Positions 46,268-56,800 of a stretch of 64,000 bases of DNA are shown here, piece after piece. Made by a program: the position numbers and the translations under genes. The notes below the pieces were generated by a model, which ran no database searches, was not told the origin of the DNA, and was given only the letters and a program-made list of their open reading frames with translations. This stretch comes from Gelatoporia subvermispora B (taxonomy: Eukaryota > Basidiomycota > Agaricomycetes > Polyporales > Gelatoporiaceae): assembly GCA_000320605.2 (NCBI GenBank), contig KB445804.1, positions 1 through 64,000 on the forward strand, read 5' to 3'. The first letter of the stretch is position 1, and the number at the start of each line of letters is the position of its first letter.

Positions 46268-46837
46268 TCAATCGTAGAAGAATGATCCCCGAGCCGGAGG
46301 CCAACGAATGCTCCTCGCGTTCGCCGAAGATTCAGAGTGGTACTCTTCGATCGCTCGCACGGCCTCTGTATATTCCCCAGAGGCCACACATCTGTTTTCG
46401 ACGAACAGTTGCAGCAATCTGAGCTGCCAAAACAAGCACCCCTTGCCGTCTTCAGTAAATTTGTAATACGCCAGTTGATGTTTGTTAATTAGCTCTTCGA
46501 TGTCGTCCAAATTCACAAGCGAAGTGAAGTTGATGCGTATGCAGAGAGCCGGATCTCTCTCGAGCATTTTGTGTTGCTGGGTGGGAGTAATAGAAACAGA
46601 GCCATAACGGTTGTCGACGCCAGCAGGAGTGAATATATGAGAGCTTGGCAGCATCATATCGATGCATACCCCATGAATATCGTCAACAGGCGACGTAAAT
46701 ACAAAGGTCGAACGCCAGTGAGCACTGCATTTTGCCCTCGGAGCCCAGAGCAAGAAGTATTCCAGGGACGGGTCGTATAGCTCGTATCGCAATTCCAGCT
46801 GTGTGAGATCGAGATGCGGTTTCTTGTCAATTGTCAT
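46268..46837 (-). CDS. DUF7770-like protein
   Basis: A single exon of 189 residues from the ATG at 46837. The order HWRSTFVFTSPVDDIHGVCIDMM, then an Asn-Tyr-Gly-rich strand region, then NLDDIEELINKHQLAYYKFTEDGKGCLFWQ, then an Ala/Glu helix with AVRAIEEYH and a final SIRWPPARGSFF, is the pattern I associate with the fungal DUF7770 family, which is multicopy in Agaricomycetes and of unknown biochemistry. The frame stays open for 104 codons upstream, but that part lacks family similarity and overlaps a clear TATA box at 46912-46918, so the internal ATG is preferred. No transmembrane segment or signal peptide. Confidence 0.65.
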   Translation of the reverse strand: MTIDKKPHLDLTQLELRYELYDPSLEYFLLWAPRAKCSAHWRSTFVFTSPVDDIHGVCIDMMLPSSHIFTPAGVDNRYGSVSITPTQQHKMLERDPALCIRINFTSLVNLDDIEELINKHQLAYYKFTEDGKGCLFWQLRLLQLFVENRCVASGEYTEAVRAIEEYHSESSANARSIRWPPARGSFFYD

Positions 46838-47522
46838 TGTTAGATAAGTGTGACGGGTTTGGAAACAAGACGCGAATAGGTAAGTGTATGAGCCCCAAGC
46901 TGTTTGTGTGGTTTTATACTCCGGGACAAAGCATATTGTGGCCGCCAGGCAAGGATGAACTGCGGCAAAGGAGACCGGCCTACTGCTGATCTCATGAAGG
47001 CTTGGACCTAGCAAAGAAGCTTTAGGGAACATTTCCGGAACGTATCGAGGGTGGTGTGGCTTGCAGCATGCATTTGGCATTGGCCAGGCTCGCAGCGCTT
47101 CTTTGTCGGGGGGGGTGAGTGGCGCCCAATGGCGGACAGAATGTACCACGGGGCTGCACAGAAGCTCGCTGAGATCGAGGTTGGAATGCCAAAGCTTTGC
47201 GATCGCGTTTGAGTAAGGTCAAAGGAGATTCGATACATCATACCTCAGGGAATCACCAGCAACTCAAAAATCACGTCTCGCACCCGAGCAAAAGTATGAT
47301 CCAGTCATGAGTAGTCGTAAACATACACTGATTGCACAGAAGATACAAAGCACAGAAATGAGCAGGGTACACCAGATGATGAGAGCAATGTCCGCACTAC
47401 AATAACTACAATCGGCACGAGGATGTGGATGCCAGAGATACACATGCGATGGCATACAAGTACACTTGCCTTCCACCCTTCCGCAGTCCACAGCGAGTCC
47501 GCGCACAGGCCCTCGCGGAGCC
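46838..47522. other. Intergenic upstream of the DUF7770-like gene
   Basis: Contains the TATA box and the 3' flank of the WD40 gene. No further gene. Confidence 0.4.
46912..46918 (-). promoter_or_regulatory. TATA box of the DUF7770-like gene
   Basis: Reads TATAAAA on the minus strand, 75-80 bp before the chosen ATG. This supports the shorter start. Confidence 0.6.
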
Positions 47523-49819
47523 TTACGCCCACGTCGGGTCCGTCCACCACCGCTGCTCCGCCCCGCGCACCTTCCACTCCGCGACGCCCCGCATCGACGC
47601 GACGTACACGCATGTGCCGGACGGGTCAAAGCACATCCCCGCCAGGTCCTGGTCCGGTTCCTCCTCCGCGGTTGTATTGCGCCGATGCCGCCGCGAAAGT
47701 CCGCTCGATCCGCGTCGCGAGAGATACGGCCCTGCGCTCTCGCGGCGGGCGAGGAGCCCCGGGCGCGCGGCGCGTAGGGCGTCGATGCCTCGCGCGCTCG
47801 TAGACGCGGGCGTGGGCGCAGAGACTGGCACAGAATTGGATGTAGACGGGACCGGCGCTGGTGACGAAGCGCGCGAGGGCGTATGCGACGAGAAGCAGTC
47901 CGACTCGAGCTCGTCAACATCCATCTCTTCTTCTGGACCCTCACCCGGTTCGCGATCACGCTCGCGTTCGCGTTCGCGCTCATGCTCGTCGTAATTATCC
48001 CGCTCCCGCTCGACGTCGAGTAGCGTCCGTGTCCGCAGCCCGTGGTGTCCTAGCAGACGTCGGACATCCTGCTCCACCTCGCGGTCGCCAAGTGGCGGGA
48101 TGAGAACAATACCGTCGACGTCGTCCTCTGCAATCATGTCGTCTCGGCTCAGCAGGCGACGTCCAAGACGCGGTCGCCGGCGGCTCGCACTACTTGGTGG
48201 GTCCGAGGACGGGATGCGGAAGGTGTCCTCGAGCGCACCGCTGAAAAGCACAATACGCGGTGGCGGTGGCGGGAGGGGTTCTGGGGAGAGCGAGGACGGC
48301 ACTGTGGGGAGCGGGGGACGGGGAGAGATGGAGCGGGGGCGCATGGACGGCTGACGCGCAGCCACGGCGTCGAAGCTTGGTACGCGCACGATCTCCTCGG
48401 TCTCGAACGTCCGAGTATCGACGACGTGCAGAAGACTCGTGTGCTGCGACATATCGTGAGAGGCAAATAAACCTGAGACTCTGTTACTCACCTCTGTGAA
48501 CGTCATTACCTCTCGGCCGACACCCTGTGGGCTGAACTTGACGCTCCGAACGCCCCAGCCCGGCGCTCGCCCTTGACTCCGCGACCAGTCCCAGGGCATG
48601 TCGTACAGCCACCCACTCGCCCCGCCAGAACCTGCTCGCGAGGCATTGCTCTTGTCGGTCTGTAATACCTTTAACGGCTTCGTGCTGCGTACATCCCACA
48701 CGACCACAACACCCTCTTGTGATGCGACCGCAAACTTCGATCCGTCGCCCGAGAACGCCGTCGAGAACGACGCGGGAACCGTTGACGCGTAACTGAGCCC
48801 ATTGAAAGACGTGTTCTGGATGTACGGCGAGAGCGACAGTGTTGAGATCGGCGCACAGGTGATGTGCGCCCCGCCAGTTAGTCGGTGAAGATACACATCG
48901 GGCGAGTCCCCGACAGACAGCAGCGTCCTCCCATCGGGTGATATCGAAGCTACGTCGTTGCGATCAGTACTGGTCCCCACGCACGATGGCCTCGCGACCT
49001 ACAGTGATTGACCGCCACGTCGAGCCGCAGCTGCCCGGCATCGTGCAGCTTCGGGGCACCATCATCCGACTCCCGCGCGCTGCGCACCGCAACATCGAAG
49101 AAGTTCACTGTCTTGTCGTTGTTGCTTACCACTACACGAGGTTCAGCACTGCTCTCGTGCGACCCGGTGAGGCTCAACGACGTGAGCAGCACCGAGTTAT
49201 TGATCGACCCGTGGTCCATTACATACTTCGTCTCCCACTCCTTGTGGCCGAAGCCTGCTACCCGCTGTAACGGGGAGTCATCGCGGCCCGTGCTCGGAGA
49301 TGAGGCGTAGTAAGAGAGGTGCAGTTCGGCCTCCTGGCCTCCCGCAGCGACGAGTGTGTCGCCGGTGCCCTCTAGGATGAGTGAGGTGAGGGAATTAGGG
49401 ACGAAGGTGAGCTCGACGAGCTTGCGGGGCGCCTGTGCCGTGAAAGACGTTAGTCGAGGAGACACTTCAGAGGGTGCGGCTGACGCACCGAGCGGGGCAG
49501 CAGCAGATCGTGTTCGACTAGCGTGCTACGATATGGGTAACATACGATGCCCTTCTCGTGCGGGCAGATGAGCACATCGCGGAGTTGCCTACGGAAGATC
49601 CACACTCGTCAGCACTCGTTCGACACCAGAGATCGACGTATGATGTAGCCGAACGACTGCACGACAGATTCGCGGAGATCAACGACTCCCTCCCACATTA
49701 CCGTAGGCAGGCGATTGGTGCGTATGTTGAGACACTTACACATGTCCTATGGTGACTTGGGCCGGTGCCACCGTGCACGGTATGTGCGAAGACAGGAGTG
49801 TTGAGCCTCCCCGCGCCAT
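47523..49819 (-). CDS. WD40-repeat protein, DUF2415-like
   Basis: Five exons (49819-49740, 49588-49489, 49432-49003, 48949-48492, 48443-47523) give 662 residues in phase. The N-terminus reads MARGGSTLL ... VTIGHVQLRDVLICPHEKGI, then beta-propeller strands (LVELTFVPNSLTSLILEG, VVVSNNDKTVNFFDV, SISPDGRTLLSVGDSPDVYL, FAVASQEGVVVVWDVRST, GVRSVKFSPQ). A DUF2415-like block lies at the end (DQDLAGMCFDPSGTCVYVAS ... EWKVRG). Between them is a low-complexity insert with an RERERERERDREPGEGPEEE charged run. Intron 48491-48444 is 48 nt with no stop, so a naive ORF reads through it; removing it restores a continuous FTEHTSLLHVVDTRTF strand. The intron near 49480-49433 carries a perfect CTAAC branch site. 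The role is unknown; fungal relatives are uncharacterised scaffold-like proteins. Confidence 0.85.
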
Positions 49820-51166
49820 CGTCAAGACCAAACGGCGAGTTGCAGGCTGACAGTTCAGCTGCAAGCGAATACCGGATCCCCAGCCGTCGTGGTGTTGGGA
49901 TACTTCGTGAACAGGCTCCTCGGCCTCAGGGTCCGGTTCCTCAGTCCGTGACCAAATTGAGTGCAGACACCGCTGTGGCGTCGAGGCAAGCTGGAGGCGA
50001 TGCGTCGTTGTATTCCGAGAAGATGATGTGGGCGCGTGGGTTGCACAGCTCGAGAACGGGGGACAGGGAGGTGGTGGGTGTGGAGGCACTGCAGTCGTGG
50101 CTCACGGCCCTGCGTCTGCGGCTCGGATGTAGTCTCCCCTTTCTGGCCACATGATTTCTCGAGGGTGGCGTCGCCGTTGTTCTCGACAACGGACATCTAC
50201 ACCATATTTCAGGAAATGAGGAGAAGGCTCAGACCCAGCAGATATGCGATACATTGACGGGGCGATACACTGTCAATAGATCTCAATACGTAGTCTCGGG
50301 GAGAGCTCGGCAGAGCCCATATCGTATGACACTCTGGTTTCATGAGTGTAGATGGACACCGCATCATTGACGGCCACGAAATGAAGAGGCTCTGCAGAAT
50401 ATTGCAGCCCTGAGGCCTGAGGAACAAGGTGATCATTTCCACTTGACGGAACTTTACATGTACTGCCCCAGCCACCCGAGCCTTCGAGCTTCGAGGATCG
50501 CATTAACGTTAACCTTCTCACTGGATGCCCGTCCGCAAGTAATCACATGCAAAGCGCACCGAACTCGCAGAAATGCGTTCTCAGTCGATGCGACGGAATA
50601 CTTTATAATATGACGTGCATGCGATACGCGATACAATAAATAACGGAAGTATCTACCAATGCTAGGCTACAATCTGTATGGGCACGGCGGGGACAGGGGA
50701 GCAAACAAAAAACAAAGAAACAGAGGGAAGGAAGCACGAGTCGGAGAGAGAGAGGATGAGAAACAACTACATTATATTGTATGCACAATCTGCGGCGTTA
50801 ACTTTCCTCCCCGGGAACGAATCCAGTAAACCAACGTGGCAGCACAAACAAGCGGAATATATGGCACAGGCGAAGAGCGAACAACAGCGGAGGGACAGGG
50901 TGATGGGCGTGGCGGTAAGACATAACGGGGCGTGGGGTAGCGTGAGCGTGAGCGTGCGCAGCGGCAGAGAGGTAAACAAGCGGGGCAGCGTCCGGACGAG
51001 AGTAGCATACGGAACGAGACAAGCAACAGCGTCCAGGGTGCACGCACCGTTATATACGACGAGCAGGATTGAGATGTAATGGAATGCAGCAGACGGAACA
51101 GTATGATGAGGACGGAATGCGTAAGACGGGGGAGGCTCATGCGGGTCATGACGGCGGTCATCACAA
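49820..51166. other. Intergenic, WD40 promoter side and Crz1-like 3' side
   Basis: No gene recognised. A purine-rich tract (about 50690-50760) lies opposite the strand of both flanking genes and so corresponds to a pyrimidine tract on their sense strand, possibly in the 3' UTR of the Crz1-like gene. Confidence 0.4.
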
Positions 51167-53806
51167 TCACATCATGAGCCCACCCGAGCCTTGCCATCCA
51201 TCCGGGTCAGGCTTCATCGCTGTGAGCACTGGGCCGCCTGCGATGGCCGCGGCGTCGGCCTGGCCGTCCGCTGGCGCCGTGATCTCCTCCTGAATCTTCC
51301 TACATTCTGCACCACCTTCCGAGCGCACTGGAGAGAATTTATGTCAGCACCGTCTAGGCTAGAGTTGGGAGATCGACCCACGATGTCGATTCAACGCATC
51401 CATGCGCGCAAAGTTCTTCTTGCAGCCCTCGCAAGGGTATGGGCGGATGTTCAGGTGCAGCTGCTCATGTCGCTTGCAGTCATGCTGCCGGGCAAAGCCC
51501 TTGCCGCACCCAGGCCACTTGCACTGATACGGCTTTTCCTCCGCGTGGGACCGTAGGTGTCCTACAGGCGCACAGATCAGTCTCTGTGGCGTGCACCTGA
51601 AGACCACCTCCACTTACCCTTCAAGTTGAAGTGCCTCGTGAACGTGCTCCCACATCCAGGGACGGGGCACTGGAAGTTCGCCGGCTGCTTCCGCCTCTTC
51701 TGGCTCGCGTCCGCCGTGCTGGGCGTCGTGACATTTTGTTTCGCCACGTTCAGAGGGAGCTCGACGCCCGGGTTCATGCCCACGTCGACCTGCATGTTCA
51801 TGCGGCGGGGCCCGGGCACGCCGATCATGCCCTGCATGCTCGCACCGCCCATCATCCCCATCCCGCCGGACGCAGGGAGGCCGCTGAGCTCCGGCAGCGC
51901 GCCGTAGCCCGGACGCGGGCTCGCGCTGGGGGACGGGTACGGACTCGCACGCTGGCTCGACGCGCTGCTCCAGCCGCCGTTCCCGACGGGGTCGAGCCCG
52001 ACGCCGCGCTGGGGCGACGAGAGGCGGCGCTGGTGCCCGCGGATCTGCGGGACGCGCTCTGTCGGGTGGAGGTACTGCCGCGCGGTGGACGACGCGGGCG
52101 GGAAGTACATCCCGCCACCGCCGGGTTGGCCGGGGGTGAGGTAGCTGAGGTCCTCCGAGCGCACCTGCCGGTGGCGCATGCTCTCCGACTTGACACGGCG
52201 CAGCGACGTCCCCACGTCGGGGGACAGGTAGTCGTTCGGCGCGAGGTTCATCCCGGGCTGCATGCCGGCCGACGACCCGCCGGGCATGCCGAAGGTGAAG
52301 TTGGGCCCGAGACGCTGCGGCTGGAGGGTGTTCATGCCCTGGGACGGGCCGCCCATGCCGGACTGGTTGAAGGACGTCTGGTGCGGACCCGCCGAAGAAG
52401 GGTGGCGCATCTGCGGCGCAGGGCTCGGGCTCGCGGAGGACGGGCCGGGACCGGGGAGGACGTCGTTCATGTTGACAGTGCCGCCAGGGCCGCGTTGCTG
52501 CATGCCGCCGCCGATCGGGAGGGTGTCCCAGATAGGCGGGCGGAGGGATGTGTCGGAGAGGCTGCGGGAACGCTGAACGGGTTGCGGCACAAGGTAGTGC
52601 GTCTGACTTTGTCGAGGCTGCTGGAGATGCGCATCGGACGTATTTGAGTGGGTGAGCTGCGTGTCGGCGCTGGGGCCATAGCCCATACCCGCGCCGGCGT
52701 CGAGCGATGATCCGGAATAAAATGACTGTGACTGATCGGAGAACTGCGAGTGTGCTGCAAGGCCCTGTGAAAGGCTCGACGGGTTTGTGGCTGAGGGGTG
52801 ATGCTGATGATCCCAGTTGGCCGCATCCGACTGTTGGACAGACGACTGCGATCCGGCTGCAGATAGACAACAGTCGATGGCACAGAGAGAGCACAAGCGC
52901 GAACGATCCCAGGTTGTCGCGATGGCGACAGAGCAAATACAGGGAATGCATCATTAGCGTGTGCCTGACGGGCCCACAAACCAAGGATCACTGACCTGAT
53001 AATGAAGCAAGGGTGTCCTGGAACGGGACCGGTTGGGCTGTTCCGCCGCCACCGCTGACGGGGGTCGCAGGGACAATATGTAGTCGGGGTCCAGACGACA
53101 TCATGTCCCCATCGCCATCAGGCGCGTTGATGATCGGCGGCGTGCCCGGCGCTGGGCTGTTCGTCGAGTCCGGAATCACCAGCTGAGGCGGCGACGGGGG
53201 TTTCTGCATCGGCGGGGAGGTGCGATCCATGATGGAGGGGAGGCCCATGTTTGGGTAGTGGGGCGAGTCAAAGCGGAGGCCTTCAAAATTCTGAGCAAAG
53301 TCCATGGGCGGGGAGTTGGGATGCCTGTAAGACGAGGTGGAGGATGCACGACTCCTCCGACCATCGTCGGCGCCGCTGCTGGACGCGGGGGAGCTGTGAT
53401 CTTGGGCTGCAGATTTCTGGTGGTCGTACATGGGCGCGGTCACAGATACGGTCGGACGCTCGAAGCTGTGAAGAAGTTGTTCGTCAAATGTGAGACCTGT
53501 GGTGTTTGATATATCGTAGTCGCTGGGGTCGTAGGTGTCGTCGTTTATAGTGAGGCCTGCAGTGCCGTCGGGAAAGAGAGCAAAGTCGTCCGCGCCGTCA
53601 AAAGGCGGGAGATCGGAGTAGGATGAGTAGGGCGAGTTCTGATACGAGCCGTTGTAGGACGGAGTGTGGGGGAAGTGGGCAGAGTCGGGGGCAAAGGCAA
53701 AGTCGTCGTAGGGGGAGCCTGGGTTGGGGGAGATGTCGAACTGATTTGACTGAGGAGAGTGTTCGGGATTGTCAGGGAGGAAGGGGGAGGCGAGGAGGGT
53801 GTCCAT
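51167..53806 (-). CDS. C2H2 transcription factor, Crz1/Prz1-like
   Basis: Four exons (53806-52996, 52856-51618, 51561-51382, 51327-51167) give 796 residues. Three C-terminal fingers at about residues 666-752: [46 protein letters not shown], and [21 protein letters not shown] followed by GGAECRK. The FTR..NLK.HLR, FARQHD.KRHE and FAR.DAL.RH words are those of calcineurin-responsive Crz1 factors. The long N-terminal part is disordered and Ser/Pro/Gln/Gly-rich. PTVSVT at 118-123 fits a PxIxIT-type calcineurin docking site. Ser-rich stretches between could be the phosphorylated shuttling region. Expected role: nuclear entry after calcineurin dephosphorylation and activation of ion and cell-wall stress genes. 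The start was chosen at MDTLLAS; an in-frame upstream ATG at 54004 gives a leader that looks like 5' UTR. Confidence 0.85.
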
Positions 53807-56800
53807 GGCGGTGGACTGGGGAGTCTTTGTACGGGGTAGAGATGGAGATGATGATGGCGCGGTGTTTACGGATGGGATGACGGGGCTGTGTCTGCGAGAG
53901 CTGTGCAGTGCGTGGTGGGAGGGAAAGAAACACAGACAGACCAGCAAAGAGGACAGACACGGGTCAATCGACGACTTTACAAGACGCGACCAGGCGACGC
54001 CCATTCCTTATGAGATCTACTTTTCGGCCATCACTTCAGGCTCCGCCCTGATTCTGCTGTTTCACCATCTCATCACACATCCATGTCCTCTGCGTATCTT
54101 TCTCTTTTCTGTCCTGCGAGGGCATCCTAGCACCTGCATTCATCGTCGCTCGCACTGCTGTGCGGCATCCTTCGTTCGTGCACTGCCCACTCGAATAATT
54201 ATCGACATGGGAGGGCAGTGCGTGCGCTTGCCATAAGCAGCTCTCAGGCGCCCAGCGCCCGGAGCGTGCCGGGCCAATCGCCGCCCCTCGCGACGGCTCA
54301 CCTCCCGAGCGCCCCTCCACGTGGCCCTGCCGCCGTTCCCTTATGTGGTTACTCTCCGTCCACACGCCCAGCGCTCGGCTGCAATTCTGCGCGCCATTTC
54401 GTCCGGGTTCGCCCATTTTGCCCGACTTTACCTCTTTTGCGCTCGGCTTTGGCCCGGATCCTGCCCAATGCCGCCCCGCCCGTCCGCTAGCGTCGTGCCC
54501 CCGCCTCGCCCGCGCTTCGTCGTCCCCCGCTCCGTCGCGCACGATGTTCTCCTCCGTCCCCCGCGAGCCTCTCTCCACCCCCGCCTCCGGCCCCGACAGC
54601 GTCGTTTGTTCCCTCGACGGAGCGGAGCAGCGGAGAAACGCATCTCCAGCGCCGCGAGCTAGCTCAAAGTTTGATCCCCTCCCATCGTGATCCTGATCCT
54701 GCTCCTGCTGCTGATGTGCACCACCGTGCTGCTGCGTGCCCGTCGCACGTCCCCGTTCGCGACCATCCGCGTTTAAGCCAGCCCAGCTGACGACAACGGC
54801 ATCCACCATGCGCGTCGCAGTCCAGGGCCTAGCGCACCACCGTGCAGCGCCGTGCAGGCGCCCTCGTCGCATCCACGTCGGACCCACCCACTGACCCGTC
54901 ACCCGCGCGCCTGCGCCGTGTCTCGCGTGCCAGTTCGTGCAGTGATCCCCTCCCGCGCGGATTCTCGCCCTCGCCCCGCGTTCCCAGCAATTCCCAAATC
55001 ACTGCCCAGATTACAAGGACCCTAATACACCTTGGCGCCGGCGAAGCACGCTCCCGTCCCCCGCGAGCCGGCAGAGCCTCGCCAGCTCCGCCGTGCACTT
55101 TCCCGCCCATCCTCCGTCTGCCGCTTCTGCCTCCGTCTGCCAGCCACGCGCACCGCCTCGCCCATGTCCGTGCGATCGGTGGCAGTGTCTTGTCAACTCA
55201 GCGAGCATCCCAGGCGAGCTACGCCAGGACGCAGGGACGTCGGGCCTGCGCGAGTCTCGAGCACTGGGCTCGCGTGGCAGAGGCGGCGCAGGCGAGGACA
55301 CATGCGGTGACGCGTCCCGCATACTGTAGCGGGGGCAGATAATGCACAGACTGCATACTCGCGGGAGGCGCGGTGAAGTGTGCAATTCAGAAAGCGAGAT
55401 CTACAGGGCCGCTGGATCGCTGCGAGGCGCGTCCCGCCCCGCCGAAAATGTTGCAATCGGGGTAGAGCCCCCGATCCGTCTGCTTGACCTGCGCTAGCAC
55501 AAGTCTCACCCGGAGATCCTCGGTGCTTGCGTGCGTCCAACTCTTGTTCTACTTCCAACTTGCCCTGGTCCGTTATGCGATCGTAATCAAGTTACTCAGC
55601 AATTTGTGAGCAGCATACGGCGCTCGGGGTCTGCATGCGGTCGTAGTCAAGTTCCTGGTGATTAGTGAGCACCATCTGCTACGTGCGCCTCCATCAGTAG
55701 TTCAACCTTGCCAATTTTCCATCTTCAGAACCCGTCGTAGTCGTCTCGAATGCAACGTAAGGCCCGTCGCATCGCGAGAGCGGCATGTGCGAGCACTTTC
55801 TTGTAAATGCATGTCAACCCAAGATCGATCACTCGACCCGCCGATCGATTGGTCTTCTCTCGTGCCCGAGGTCGTCCCGCGCCACTCCCACTTCAGCCGC
55901 CAGTACTACAAAGCGTATGGGCGTAGGTGTGCGCAACGACAACCATCCGGTAGCCCGTGGCCGTCGTCGCGCCACTCCCCCTCATACATATCCCACCGTG
56001 CGTTTACTCGACTATACACCAGCCTGACACCCGAATCAGATCTGGCCTCCCGTACCGTCGGCGTCGACGCAGCAACTATCGAAGCCTGATTCTGAAACTG
56101 TCTTCTTGCCATCGTCCAGCATTCTTACCATCGCGATGGCTCGATGAACGATGGATGATAGCTTGATTACCAGACCTTGTTCTGCCCAAGTCCTGCCGTT
56201 TATGTCCACCAATTTTGGCTTCTCTCTCAACTCTTCTGAGGCTTTCGAAACACGAACACGGACCGAGCGAGACCGCGTGCAGGCTGGTGTGGATCCTAGA
56301 CATCTTAGAGAAATTGATGGTGATTCCGTCGCTTGGCTTATGATGCAGATGGTTTCTGCAGGACACGTAAGGCGCACCAAATCGAACGAGATCGTGACGC
56401 GGCCGGTCTTGCGGTTGTATGACCGCAAGTGTCCTCCATGGTGCATGTTTTGCTATGCGCCCAACAGCACGGCGCATGCACCCCCTCTCCGTGTTGCGCC
56501 GCGACCGACCGTGGCCGCGTCGCACACCGAGTGTACTCTGGGCCTTGGGTGGATTGAGTCGAGCCTTCGCCCTAGGGGGATGATGCCTGGCACGCGGCAC
56601 ATGCTAGTCAGTGTCCTAGTCAATCGCTTTGGGTGCCTCGCAGGCCATCTCAATCTGATAAGTATCTGACGGCGTCTGACGCAGGCGTGTCTATGCACTC
56701 TCTGTTCAAGCATTTCGACTTCCTGACGGGGGTGCAGGGACGGTCCGAGGAATAGCCGGATCCCGGCGACGCTGTGTTTAGTGTCTATCATTGCTGGGAT

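Noticed and set aside
46838..47149. N-terminal 104-codon extension of the DUF7770-like protein
   Set aside because: It overlaps the TATA box and lacks family similarity.
51631..52647. 338-codon plus-strand open frame
   Set aside because: It is antisense to the Gly/Pro/Ser-rich exon of the Crz1-like gene; the Arg/Ala/Pro-rich translation is a GC shadow with no domain.
54036..54902. 288-codon minus-strand open frame
   Set aside because: Arg/Gly/Ala-rich, overlapped by open frames on the other strand, no domain or promoter; a product of GC richness.
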